Positions 1 through 9,014 of a stretch of DNA of 64,000 bases are shown one piece after another. This stretch comes from Pseudomonas sp. TH41 (GTDB lineage: Bacteria; Pseudomonadota; Gammaproteobacteria; Pseudomonadales; Pseudomonadaceae). The DNA lies in contig NZ_JAEKFH010000003.1 in NCBI RefSeq assembly GCF_016650695.1, positions 2,252,001-2,316,000 of the forward strand, given 5' to 3'. The position numbers and the translations under genes were made by a program. The first letter of the stretch is position 1, and each line of letters opens with the position of its first letter. The notes below the pieces were generated by a model. The model was not told the origin of the DNA and did not search any database. It saw only the letters and a list, made by a program, of their open reading frames with translations.

Positions 1-2678
1 TGGACGCTCAAATCGCCGTCGACAATGCTTGCTACGGCAGCAACGGTGTCGAAAATACCGATAAAGTTGATGGAGACATCGGTGTTGGTGCGCCAGTTAA
101 ACCCGTCAACAAAACCGGGAACATCTGCCAGAGCCAACGCCAGAATACTTTGGTTGCCCTTCAGGACTTCATTCGCGAAGTGTCGCGCGGCGGCGGCTCC
201 TCGACTGAAGCCAATAATATCGAACTCGACTCGTTTGATTTGTCGTTCTGGGTTGCTTAGCTGGAACTCTCGAAGCTTTTCAGTTATGAGTGACGGACTC
301 TGCTTAACTCTTGCCAATACGCCTTCAGAACCGACGCCGGTTATCTGCGAATAAGGTGAATCCTCCGTACCGCTGCTGGTACCGATGCCATCCAGATAAA
401 CAGGGATGAAACCTATGGTTTCGTCATCAGCCAACAGCCGCTGACTGTCATCGGCGTACAGGTCATACAGCTTCGCCACATTACTCGTGTCATTCCCATG
501 GCTGTCATCCGGCGTGCTCCCCTGGCCGTCATACCCATACGCCTGACAAAACTGCCGAATATCCTCAGCCTCCTCCAGCAGGTTCACATCCCGCGCATAA
601 CACCCAGCAACCATCTCACTGTTGGATCGGTTATTCCCGGTGCCATCAAAAAACACCCCAATTCGCAAAGTAATCCCTTCTTCTTCGACTTCTTCCTCCT
701 CTTCCTCCAGCTCATCCGATGCTTCAGCTTCCGTTGGCTGAGGCGCAGGCGCAGGTGCGACGGATACCAACAAGCCCGCTGCTGCCCCCTGCAGTAATGT
801 ATGCGCGGCCGTACCCGGCTTTGGAGCACCGCCGACCTCAATCGCGCGACTACTGAAAATACCGTCGGCGTTGAGCACAATGTGCTGATCGCCGACCTTT
901 ATGGAAAGGCTCTCACCCCCGTCGATCACAAGGTGTGTGCCTGCCTTGATGTGCACGTGCTCACCGGCTTCAACGACCAGCGTTTTATCGACTCTCGTAT
1001 GGCTGTCGCCTGAGACATTCAGATAGTTGTTGGCGTTAACCTGGACCTTGCGATCCGACGTGACAGTGAGGTGCTCTTCAGCCCCCAGCACCGTAATACG
1101 GTCGCCCTTGATGGTTTCCCGGAGCTCGTTGCCCACCTCCAGCCGGCTGTCATTTACGACCCTCTGCTCCAAATCCCGCTGCGCCCGCAGGTAGATCAAC
1201 TCCTGCCCGGCGCGGTCTTCAATCGACAGTTCGTTGTAACCGCCCGTGCTGGGGGAGCTGTGGCTGCGCAACACGGTTTTTGTTTTGTTCTCGGGCAAGG
1301 GGTAAGGCACAGACGTCATGCTGTTCGGCACGCACCCGGTAATGAGCGGATGGTCGGGATTACCTTCCAGAAACGTCACGACAACTTCCATGCCGACACG
1401 CGGGATAGTCGCCGCGCCGAACCCTTCACCCGCCCAACTGGATGAAACCCTTACCCAGCAACTGCTCATTTCGTTGTTGAGTGCTGAGCGGTCCCACGGA
1501 AATTTGATCTTCACGCGCCCGTATTCATCGCAATAAATCTCTTCGCCCTCCGGCCCGGTGACGCGAGCGGTCTGGGTGTCCAAAGGGTCTCGGGAGGGCA
1601 GCGGTGGCCTGAAGGCCACGTCCCACGGAATCGCTGTAAATGTGTTGCGGTAGCCTTGGGTGAATTCGTCCTTGGGTTGGGCGTCGTGGATAAGCGCTTC
1701 TTCGAGTGATTGAGGCTGTTTCCCTGTGTGAGTAACACTGAGCAACAACCACAGATCGTTGTACTGTTTGCGTGGGTGCTCGGTCAGCCCGAAGAAGTGG
1801 CCGCAGCGCAACGTGGGTTGATCGCTTTGCCCCTTGGCCACCGCATAGTCAGAACGGTGTCGTTCCAGCGCCTGTTGGACGAGTTGTTTGCCGCGTTTTT
1901 CGGTCACCATTTCCAGTGGGAAGCGGTAGTCTTCGAGCGCTGGAACGACCTTGGCGGTCACGCTGTTTTCCAGTAACAGACTGGGGCGTTGGAAGTCATA
2001 GTCCCGGCGAGTGACCTTACTGGTTCGGGTCTTGAAGGTCAGGGAGAGCTGGTTGATCACCGGGTGCTCCGCCACCAAATCCGAGTTTGGCCGGTAAGGG
2101 GTTTCGCCCAGTGTGGGAACGAAGACCTGATCCTCGGTAAACACCAGAAAATGGCCGTCCCGGGAATGCTGGTGATGCCATCCAATGCCGTCCTCGGCGC
2201 ACAAACGCTGGACGAACTCAAAGTCGCTTTCCCCGTATTGGGTGCAGTATTCGCGCACGGGAGGTGTTCTGACGTGGAAGGTAAACGCATCGGCCAGGAG
2301 GCCATGCCCCTTGAATACTTGAGTGATGATCTGCGGCACTGTCAGGTGCTGGAAAATCCGTTGGTTGTGGCTGAACTGCAAGTAGTACAGCGCGGGTACC
2401 AGGGTCAGGTGATAGCGGGTCAGGCGTCGGCCAGATTCACCTGCGCCCACGTCTTCGATACGGCCATGAATGCCTTCGCCGTTAAGGCCGAACTGCAGAA
2501 ACGCCGGTTGGCCGAGCAGGCTCTCCAGATCGACATCGGGGTACTCGCTGACCAGGTCGACGCGAATGGAGTACAAGGCGCTGATAGTTTCAGTGCCTTC
2601 AAAGGCCAGCACTTTAAAATCGTTGTGAATCGTTGGGATTTCGAGCGTGAAGAGGGCAGCATTGGCCGAGGCGAACAT
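1..2678 (-). CDS. vgrG: Specialised VgrG spike fused to DUF2235 (Tle1-like) lipase domain, 3' end beyond window
   Basis: Open frame of 892 codons from ATG at 2678 (AAGGA ribosome site 7 nt upstream) running off the left edge. Residues 1 to about 440 are VgrG-like: gp27-type N-terminus, then a gp5-type OB fold with 'EYGRVKIKFPWD' and 'GMEVVVTFLEGNPDHPLITG'. A repetitive beta-helix ('LVVEAGEHVHIKAGTHLVID') follows to about 620. After a Pro/Ala stretch and an acidic linker ('DELEEEEEEVEEE') comes a DUF2235 domain starting near residue 668 ('GVFFDGTGNN'), with the alpha/beta-hydrolase elbow G-F-S-R-G (Ser825) and 'GIFDTVAAV' near 874. Known for the family: VgrG trimers tip the T6SS tube and Tle1-type DUF2235 proteins are phospholipases. 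Inference: an effector carried covalently by the spike. It is divergent from tssA. Any chaperone or immunity gene would lie left of the window. Confidence 0.9.
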   Translation of the reverse strand, partial: MFASANAALFTLEIPTIHNDFKVLAFEGTETISALYSIRVDLVSEYPDVDLESLLGQPAFLQFGLNGEGIHGRIEDVGAGESGRRLTRYHLTLVPALYYLQFSHNQRIFQHLTVPQIITQVFKGHGLLADAFTFHVRTPPVREYCTQYGESDFEFVQRLCAEDGIGWHHQHSRDGHFLVFTEDQVFVPTLGETPYRPNSDLVAEHPVINQLSLTFKTRTSKVTRRDYDFQRPSLLLENSVTAKVVPALEDYRFPLEMVTEKRGKQLVQQALERHRSDYAVAKGQSDQPTLRCGHFFGLTEHPRKQYNDLWLLLSVTHTGKQPQSLEEALIHDAQPKDEFTQGYRNTFTAIPWDVAFRPPLPSRDPLDTQTARVTGPEGEEIYCDEYGRVKIKFPWDRSALNNEMSSCWVRVSSSWAGEGFGAATIPRVGMEVVVTFLEGNPDHPLITGCVPNSMTSVPYPLPENKTKTVLRSHSSPSTGGYNELSIEDRAGQELIYLRAQRDLEQRVVNDSRLEVGNELRETIKGDRITVLGAEEHLTVTSDRKVQVNANNYLNVSGDSHTRVDKTLVVEAGEHVHIKAGTHLVIDGGESLSIKVGDQHIVLNADGIFSSRAIEVGGAPKPGTAAHTLLQGAAAGLLVSVAPAPAPQPTEAEASDELEEEEEEVEEEGITLRIGVFFDGTGNNRSNSEMVAGCYARDVNLLEEAEDIRQFCQAYGYDGQGSTPDDSHGNDTSNVAKLYDLYADDSQRLLADDETIGFIPVYLDGIGTSSGTEDSPYSQITGVGSEGVLARVKQSPSLITEKLREFQLSNPERQIKRVEFDIIGFSRGAAAARHFANEVLKGNQSILALALADVPGFVDGFNWRTNTDVSINFIGIFDTVAAVASIVDGDLSV

Positions 2679-3176
2679 GCGCTTATCCTTTTGCTTTTCA
2701 TCAGTTCGTCCTTGAACTGGAATTGAAAATGAAACCTGGGGCGCAAGCCATATCGGGCTTGAACCTGCGTCAATTGCTGAAACACGCTAACAAGGCATTG
2801 AAAGGATTGATGTAGGAAAGTTCTTTTGCCTTGGTCAGAAACTTCCTCTATTTCAGAGTGTTGCATCAGAGCCTTATAAAGGCTCAATTTAAGCGTGCCC
2901 GCTTGGATTTTAAGCGCTGTTACTGTGCTGGTTAATGATGTATCGCGACATACAGTCTGACGATCGTTGGGCTGCGTGGTGGTAATTATTCCTACAGTAA
3001 AACTCCATTAATACGATGGCGCTTAACTTATTATTTTTATGCGCGTGCATTTTCAGAAGCGTCCTACATTTTTAGTTTTATATTTTTGTCATGCTCCGTT
3101 CCGGCTTGGGCCACACGGGCTGGCGTCATTGAAACTCCAATTGGGGAATGACCGTAATTCTTAATAAAGGCCATGG
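2679..3176. promoter_or_regulatory. Divergent intergenic region between vgrG and tssA
   Basis: About 500 bases without a credible gene, AT-richer around 3000-3110, that must carry the promoters for vgrG (leftward) and the tssA operon (rightward). The operon encodes a sigma-54 activator, so I looked for a -24/-12 element (TGGCAC-N5-TTGC) on both strands and found no good match. The ribosome site of tssA (AAAGG, 3166-3170) is at its right end. Confidence 0.5.
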
Positions 3177-4733
3177 ATGTCTTACTCAAACAAACTGTCT
3201 ACTCATTACCTTGAACTCGCAAAGGCCTCTGTTTCCAAAGAGAACTTCGCGGGCGAGGATGTTCGCTTTTCGAACGATTATGAAGCAGTGGAACGTGAGC
3301 TGGGCAAAGCCCAATCCATGCATGAAAGCGGTCTGGTCGACTGGCTGAAAATCCGCGAAAACAGCGAAAATCTGCTGCGCACTCAGTCCAAGGATTTGCG
3401 GGTGGCGGCCTGGCTGACCTGGGCCCTGTACCAGCGTGAATCTTTTCCGGGGCTGTTGGCCGGTCTCGGTTTGCTGCACCACCTCAGTGAACACCACTGG
3501 GACGACATTCATCCACACAAGCCCCGCACTCGTTCCGCTGCCATCAGTTGGTTGGTGCCGCGTCTTGAGCAAGTGCTGAACGAAAACGTCGCGATCAAAG
3601 AGCAGCTGCCGTTGTTCCGCCGTTTGGTGGAGCATTTGGAAGGTTTGGATGCGGCTTGCACCAAACATTTGGGCGATGACGCCCCCTTGCTGTTGCCGAT
3701 CTGCCGTCGTTTGAAAACCATGGTCCAGCGCGCTGCCGACAACCAGCCGGAGCCAGGTGTGGTGAGCGCCGCAGTGGCCCAGGTCAAGCAGGTCGCCACG
3801 CAATTGTTCACGCCGGGCGCGCCCATCGACAACGAGAGAGAAGCCCATAAGGCCCTGCGTGTCCAGCTGGAAAGCGCCCGTCCGTTGTGCGCCTGGTGGC
3901 TCAAGCAGAACGCTACCGACCTGCGCGCCCTGCGACTCAATCGCACGCTGCTCTGGCTGCCCATCGACGTAGTTCCCGAACGCAACGCCGAGCAGATCAC
4001 CGCGTTGCGCGGGCTGCCGGCAGACAAGCTCAAGTCCTATCAGGACCGCTATGACCAGGCCAAATACGCTGATCTGCTGGTGGAGCTCGAAGCCAGTCTG
4101 GCCAAGGCGCCGTTCTGGTTCGACGGTCAGCGATTGGTCTGGGAATGCCTCCAGGGCCTGAATGCCGACATGGCCATGCGCGAAGTGGAAATCCACTTCG
4201 CGCAGTTGATTCAGCGCCTGCCCGGCCTTCTCGAATTACGCTTTCATGATGGCGCTCCGTTTGCCGATCCGGCCACTCGCGCCTGGGTCGGCGCGAATGT
4301 CATGCCGCACCTGCAAAGCGCCAATGCGCCGCGCAAGGTCGAGGTCGCCGACACCCAATCGGCCTGGGAACAGGCTCTAGAAGAAGTAGTGCCAATTCTG
4401 CGCAAGGACGGTCTCAAGGCCGCCGTGCAAATTCTCAAGCAAGGCCTGCAAATCGCCCACGGCGGCCGCGTTCGATTCTTCTGGCAGTTCGCCCTCGCGC
4501 GGCTGTGCTTCATGGCCAAGAAATACGAACTGGCCAAGACCCAACTCGAAACACTCGACCAAACATTACAGGACTCTGGCCTGTATGCCTGGGAGCCCGA
4601 TCTTGCGCTGCAAGTGCTGCATTTGCTGCATAGCTGCTGCGAGTTGCTACCGCAGAACCATGCCGTCCGTGAACGTAAGGAAGAGATTTATCGCAGGCTG
4701 TGCCACCTCGATCTCGAAGTAGTACTCGAATAG
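3177..4733 (+). CDS. tssA: T6SS TssA (ImpA family), baseplate/sheath-priming protein
   Basis: 518 aa, ATG at 3177 with AAAGG 6 nt upstream; another ATG at 3173 is out of frame. The N-terminal ImpA_N-type domain (residues about 10-130, 'LRVAAWLTWALYQRESFPGL') is characteristic of TssA, and the long helical C-terminus is of the VasJ-like type. TssA is known to recruit baseplate and membrane-complex parts and to coordinate tube and sheath polymerisation in the cytoplasm. It is first gene of the rightward T6SS operon and lies 32 nt before tssB, matching hsiA2 at the head of P. aeruginosa HSI-II. The C-terminal subtype cannot be fixed without alignment. Confidence 0.9.
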   Translation: MSYSNKLSTHYLELAKASVSKENFAGEDVRFSNDYEAVERELGKAQSMHESGLVDWLKIRENSENLLRTQSKDLRVAAWLTWALYQRESFPGLLAGLGLLHHLSEHHWDDIHPHKPRTRSAAISWLVPRLEQVLNENVAIKEQLPLFRRLVEHLEGLDAACTKHLGDDAPLLLPICRRLKTMVQRAADNQPEPGVVSAAVAQVKQVATQLFTPGAPIDNEREAHKALRVQLESARPLCAWWLKQNATDLRALRLNRTLLWLPIDVVPERNAEQITALRGLPADKLKSYQDRYDQAKYADLLVELEASLAKAPFWFDGQRLVWECLQGLNADMAMREVEIHFAQLIQRLPGLLELRFHDGAPFADPATRAWVGANVMPHLQSANAPRKVEVADTQSAWEQALEEVVPILRKDGLKAAVQILKQGLQIAHGGRVRFFWQFALARLCFMAKKYELAKTQLETLDQTLQDSGLYAWEPDLALQVLHLLHSCCELLPQNHAVRERKEEIYRRLCHLDLEVVLE

Positions 4734-4765
4734 GCCCTCGGGCCACAACCGCAAGGAGAAACACC

Positions 4766-5284
4766 ATGGCCAAAGAAGGCTCGGTAGCCCCCAAGGAACG
4801 CATCAACGTCACCTTCAAACCTGCCATCGGTGGTGTTCAAGAAGAGATTGAATTGCCGTTGAAACTTCTGGCAATCGGTGACTACACCCACCGCAAGGAC
4901 GAACGCAAAGTCGAAGATCGCAAGCCGATCAGCATCGACAAAATGACCTTCGACGAAGTGCTGGCCAAGCAAGAGCTGCAGCTGACACTGAGCGTACCGA
5001 ACCGTCTTCAGGAAGAAAGCGCCACTGAAGAGCTGGCCGTGAAACTGCGCGTCAACTCGATGAAGGACTTCAACCCGGCCAGCCTGGTCGAGCAAGTGCC
5101 CGAGCTGAAAAAACTGATGGAACTGCGCGACGCGCTGGTGGCCCTCAAAGGCCCCCTGGGTAATGCACCTGCATTTCGCAAAGCCATCGAAGGCGTGCTC
5201 GCCGACGACGAATCCCGCGGTCGCGTACTGAGTGAGCTGGGCCTGAACGCCGCAGCCCAGGACGCCGCGCCCCTAGACGTCTGA
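4766..5284 (+). CDS. tssB: T6SS small sheath subunit TssB (VipA)
   Basis: 172 aa, the usual size. I chose ATG 4766 because AAGGAG (4753-4758) lies just upstream and 'MAKEGSVAPKERINVTFKP' is the standard TssB start; an in-frame ATG at 4700 would run back into tssA. The middle contains 'PLKLLAIGDYTHRKDERKVEDR', typical of VipA proteins. TssB pairs with TssC to form the contractile sheath, which drives the Hcp tube and is afterwards disassembled by ClpV. The tssC gene begins 26 nt downstream. Confidence 0.96.
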   Translation: MAKEGSVAPKERINVTFKPAIGGVQEEIELPLKLLAIGDYTHRKDERKVEDRKPISIDKMTFDEVLAKQELQLTLSVPNRLQEESATEELAVKLRVNSMKDFNPASLVEQVPELKKLMELRDALVALKGPLGNAPAFRKAIEGVLADDESRGRVLSELGLNAAAQDAAPLDV

Positions 5285-5310
5285 GCCCCCATCAGCCAAG
5301 GAAGCCAACA

Positions 5311-6786
5311 ATGAGCACTAGCGCAGCACAGCAAAAGAGCAACGAGAACGGCGAATACAGCATTCTCGACAGCATCATCGCCGAAACCCGCCTGACCCCG
5401 GACGACGATGCCTACGACATCGCCAAGCGCGGTGTGTCGGCGTTCATCGAAGAGTTGCTCAAGCCGCAGAACAGCGGTGAGCGGGTCAAGAAAGCCATGG
5501 TTGATCGCATGATCGCCGAGATCGATGCCAAGCTCAGCCGTCAGATGGACGAAATCCTGCACCACCCCGACTTCCAGTCGCTCGAATCGTCGTGGCGTGG
5601 CCTGCTGTTGCTGGTCGAGCGCACCAACTTCCGTGAAAACATCAAGATTGAGATCCTCAACGTCTCCAAAGAAGACCTGCTGGACGACTTCGAAGATTCG
5701 CCGGAAGTGATGCAGGCTGGCTTGTACAAGCACATCTACACCGCTGAATACGGTCAGTTCGGTGGTCAGCCGGTGGGCGCGATCATCGCTAACTACTTCA
5801 TGTCCCCAAGCTCGCCGGACGTGAAACTGATGCAGTACGTGTCCAGCGTTGCCTGCATGTCCCATGCGCCGTTCATTGCCGCGGCTGGCCCGAAATTCTT
5901 CGGTCTGGAAAGCTTCACCGGTCTGCCGGACCTGAAGGATCTGAAGGATCACTTCGACGGTCCGCAATTCGCCAAATGGCAGAGCTTTCGCGAGTCGGAA
6001 GACTCCCGTTACGTTGGCCTGACCGTACCGCGGTTTCTGTTACGTAACCCGTATGACCCGGAAGAAAATCCGGTCAAATCGTTCGTGTACAAGGAAACCG
6101 TTGCCAACAGCCACGAGCACTACCTGTGGGGCAACACGGCCTACGCGTTCGGCACACGGCTGACCGACAGCTTCGCCAAGTTTCGTTGGTGCCCGAACAT
6201 CATCGGCCCGCAGAGCGGTGGTGCAGTGGAAGACTTGCCGTTGCACCACTTCGAAAGCATGGGCGAAATCGAAACCAAGATTCCAACCGAAGTACTCGTT
6301 AGCGACCGTCGTGAATACGAGCTGGCCGAGGAAGGCTTCATCTCCCTGACCATGCGCAAGGGCAGCGACAACGCGGCGTTCTTCTCGGCAAGTTCGGTAC
6401 AGAAACCGAAGTTCTTCGGCATCAGCGCTGAAGGCAAAACGGCAGAGCTGAACTACAAGCTCGGCACCCAGCTGCCATACATGATGATCGTCAACCGCCT
6501 GGCTCACTACTTGAAGGTGCTGCAGCGCGAGCAACTCGGTTCGTGGAAAGAACGCACCGACCTTGAACTGGAACTCAACAAGTGGATCCGCCAGTACGTG
6601 GCCGATCAGGAAAATCCAAGCGCCGAAGTCCGTGGCCGTCGCCCGTTGCGCGCAGCCCAGATCATCGTCAGCGATGTTGAAGGCGAGCCTGGCTGGTACC
6701 GCGTCAGCCTGAACGTGCGCCCGCACTTCAAGTACATGGGGGCCGATTTCACCCTGTCACTGGTTGGCAAGCTGGACAAAGAGTAA
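5311..6786 (+). CDS. tssC: T6SS large sheath subunit TssC (VipB)
   Basis: 491 aa, full length for TssC. Recognisable stretches are 'DFQSLESSWRGLLLLVERTNF', 'FGGQPVGAIIANYF', 'GNTAYAFGTRLTDSFAKFRW' and the C-terminal 'VRPHFKYMGADFTLSLVGKL', all sheath-family hallmarks. It forms the contractile sheath with TssB. ATG 5311 is preceded by AAGGAAG. Position after tssB and before tssE is the conserved T6SS order. No irregularity was seen. Confidence 0.97.
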   Translation: MSTSAAQQKSNENGEYSILDSIIAETRLTPDDDAYDIAKRGVSAFIEELLKPQNSGERVKKAMVDRMIAEIDAKLSRQMDEILHHPDFQSLESSWRGLLLLVERTNFRENIKIEILNVSKEDLLDDFEDSPEVMQAGLYKHIYTAEYGQFGGQPVGAIIANYFMSPSSPDVKLMQYVSSVACMSHAPFIAAAGPKFFGLESFTGLPDLKDLKDHFDGPQFAKWQSFRESEDSRYVGLTVPRFLLRNPYDPEENPVKSFVYKETVANSHEHYLWGNTAYAFGTRLTDSFAKFRWCPNIIGPQSGGAVEDLPLHHFESMGEIETKIPTEVLVSDRREYELAEEGFISLTMRKGSDNAAFFSASSVQKPKFFGISAEGKTAELNYKLGTQLPYMMIVNRLAHYLKVLQREQLGSWKERTDLELELNKWIRQYVADQENPSAEVRGRRPLRAAQIIVSDVEGEPGWYRVSLNVRPHFKYMGADFTLSLVGKLDKE

Positions 6787-6799
6787 GTGGGGCGGACGC

Positions 6800-7207
6800 A
6801 TGACTGGATACGGCAGCCTTTTCGAACGCCTGGGTGGCGACGCGGAAAAACGCGTCGGCTGGGGCCGCGAGGCCTGCGCCATGGCGTCGGTGGCTGCCCA
6901 TCTGGCCAAGATGCTCAGCACCCGAGCAGGCAGCGTGCAGACGTTGCCTGATTACGGACTGCCGGATCTCAATGACATGCGCCTGAGCCTGCACGACTCC
7001 CTGAGTCAGGCCCGCTTGGCCATCGAAGGCTTCATCAAAGCCTACGAACCGCGCCTGAGCAACGTGCGTGTCATCTCCCTGCCGCGTGATCTCGATCAGC
7101 TTCGCCTGTCCTTCAGCATTGAAGGCCTGCTGGAAGTTGATGGTTTCAAGCGTCAGGTCAGTTTCGCCGCGCGCCTGGATGGCAGCGGTCAAGTCAACGT
7201 CAGCTAA
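6800..7207 (+). CDS. tssE: T6SS baseplate protein TssE (gp25-like)
   Basis: 135 aa from ATG 6800 ('MTGYGSLFERLGGD'), 13 nt after tssC. An in-frame ATG at 6764 lies inside tssC and is less likely. 'LPDYGLPDLNDMRLS' and 'YEPRLSNVRV' are conserved in the gp25/TssE family, the baseplate wedge protein from which the sheath starts to polymerise. The equivalent HSI-II gene in P. aeruginosa is called hsiF2. The gene ends 19 nt before tssF. Confidence 0.93.
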   Translation: MTGYGSLFERLGGDAEKRVGWGREACAMASVAAHLAKMLSTRAGSVQTLPDYGLPDLNDMRLSLHDSLSQARLAIEGFIKAYEPRLSNVRVISLPRDLDQLRLSFSIEGLLEVDGFKRQVSFAARLDGSGQVNVS

Positions 7208-7226
7208 CGACAAACAGGTATTGCGC

Positions 7227-9014
7227 GTGTCCTTCAACCACTACTACCAAAGCGAACTCACCGCACTTCGCCAGTTAGGTCGCCGATTCGCCGAGCGTAG
7301 CCCGGCGTTGGCACCTTTCCTGGGCCAGGCCGGGCGGGATCCGGATGTAGAGCGGTTGCTTGAAGGCTTCGCATTCCTGACCGGGCGCTTGCGCCAGAAG
7401 CTCGACGACGAGCTACCAGAGCTCAGCCACTCGCTGATGCAACTGCTGTGGCCCAACTACATGCGGCCACTGCCGGCGTTTAGCATTTTGCAGTTCGACC
7501 CGTTGCAGTGTTCGAGTCCTGCGTTGAGGGTCGCGCGCGAAACGCCGGTCGAGAGCTTACCGATCGATGGAGTACGTTGTCGGTTCCGCACGTGCTACCT
7601 GACCGAAGTCTTGCCATTGAATCTGGCCGCGCTGAATTACTCGGTGAAGGGCGACGGTTCGCTGTTGAGCCTGCGTCTGGAAATGAGCGCCGACGGCCAT
7701 CTCGGTGAACTGCAGCTCAGTCGCTTGCGTCTGCACTTTGCTGGCGAGCGTTATATCAGCCAGATGCTGTACCTCAGCCTGTTGCGCAACCTGGAAGGTA
7801 TCGAACTGATCCCACTGGACGGCGACGGCAAGCCCATCCTGGGTGTGAACGACCTGCCCATGGCCTTCAAGATCCCCGGCAACGGCGTGCAGCCGGTGGG
7901 TTTTGCCGAAGAAGAGGCGTTGATCCCGTACCCACTGAACACCTTCCGCGGCTATCGCTACTTGCAGGAATACTTCGCCTTCCAGGACAAATTTCTGTTC
8001 GTCGACATTAACGGCCTGGACCTGCTCAAGGCGCTGCCGCAAGACACGCTCAAGCAGATGCGCGGTCTGGAATTGCGCTTCGACATCCGCAAGAGTGGCA
8101 TCCAGCGTCTGCGCCCGACCCTGGACAACGTGAAGCTTTACTGCACGCCGATCGTGAACCTGTTCAAGCACGATGCATCGCCAATCCGCCTCGACGGCAA
8201 GCAGGACGAATACCTGTTGCTCCCAGCCGGATATGACCTGGAAAACTGCGGTGTGTTTTCGGTGGAAACCGTGACCGGCTGGAACCCCGGTGGCCTCGGT
8301 TATCAGGAGTACGTGCCGTTCGAATCCTTCGAGCACGATCCGAGTTTCGACGTGCCCACCCGCCGCCCGCACTACAGCATTCGCCAGCGTCCGTCGTCGC
8401 TGCACGACGGCCTCGACACCCACTTGAGCTTCGGCATTCGCCACACCGAAGCCCACGAAACCCTGTCGGTCGAGCTGATGTGCACCAATCAGAACCTGCC
8501 GCGCAAGCTCAAGCCCGGCGATATCAGTCAGGCTTGCGAAGGGACCCCCGGGTTTCTGAGTTTCCGCAACATCACCCCGGCCACGTCCAGTTTCGCGCCG
8601 CCGCTCAATCGCGACTTCCTCTGGAAGCTGATCAGCAACATGTCGCTTAACTATCTGTCGCTGGCCGACGTCAATGCACTGAAGGTGATTCTCGAAACCT
8701 ACGACCTGCCGCGTTACTACGACCAACACGCTGAAAAGGTCAGTAAACGCCTGCTGGATGGACTTAAGTCGATCAAGCATCAACACGTCGACCGTTTGCA
8801 CCGAGGGTTGCCAGTACGCGGGTTGCGCACCGAGCTGACCATCGACCCACAAGGGTATATCGGCGAGGGCGACCTGTTCGTGTTCGCTTCGGTTCTTAAC
8901 GAGTTTTTCGCGCTTTACGCCAGCCTCAATTCGTACCACGAACTGCGGGTAAAAAGTACACAAGGAGAGGTGTACCAATGGACACCACGCATGGGCCTGC
9001 AGCCTCTGCTTTAA
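7227..9014 (+). CDS. tssF: T6SS baseplate protein TssF
   Basis: 595 aa. The frame is open from 7068, but the family start 'SFNHYYQSELTALRQLGRRF' places initiation at GTG 7227, with CAGGT upstream (about 7214-7218); an earlier start would lie inside tssE. 'PDVERLLEGFAFLTGRLRQK' and 'ELSHSLMQLLWPNYMRPLPA' are strongly conserved TssF segments. TssF and TssG form the baseplate wedge around VgrG. The 3' end overlaps tssG by 37 nt, suggesting coupled translation. Confidence 0.95.
   Translation: MSFNHYYQSELTALRQLGRRFAERSPALAPFLGQAGRDPDVERLLEGFAFLTGRLRQKLDDELPELSHSLMQLLWPNYMRPLPAFSILQFDPLQCSSPALRVARETPVESLPIDGVRCRFRTCYLTEVLPLNLAALNYSVKGDGSLLSLRLEMSADGHLGELQLSRLRLHFAGERYISQMLYLSLLRNLEGIELIPLDGDGKPILGVNDLPMAFKIPGNGVQPVGFAEEEALIPYPLNTFRGYRYLQEYFAFQDKFLFVDINGLDLLKALPQDTLKQMRGLELRFDIRKSGIQRLRPTLDNVKLYCTPIVNLFKHDASPIRLDGKQDEYLLLPAGYDLENCGVFSVETVTGWNPGGLGYQEYVPFESFEHDPSFDVPTRRPHYSIRQRPSSLHDGLDTHLSFGIRHTEAHETLSVELMCTNQNLPRKLKPGDISQACEGTPGFLSFRNITPATSSFAPPLNRDFLWKLISNMSLNYLSLADVNALKVILETYDLPRYYDQHAEKVSKRLLDGLKSIKHQHVDRLHRGLPVRGLRTELTIDPQGYIGEGDLFVFASVLNEFFALYASLNSYHELRVKSTQGEVYQWTPRMGLQPLL

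Noticed and set aside
1989-2726. Long plus-strand frame opposite vgrG
   Set aside because: Antisense shadow of the conserved VgrG coding sequence, caused by high GC.
2420-2887. Open frame on the minus strand upstream of and overlapping vgrG
   Set aside because: It overlaps the vgrG coding region in another frame and resembles nothing; no proper ribosome site.
3186-4196. 336-codon frame opposite tssA
   Set aside because: Antisense to a clearly recognised TssA gene; no homology features.
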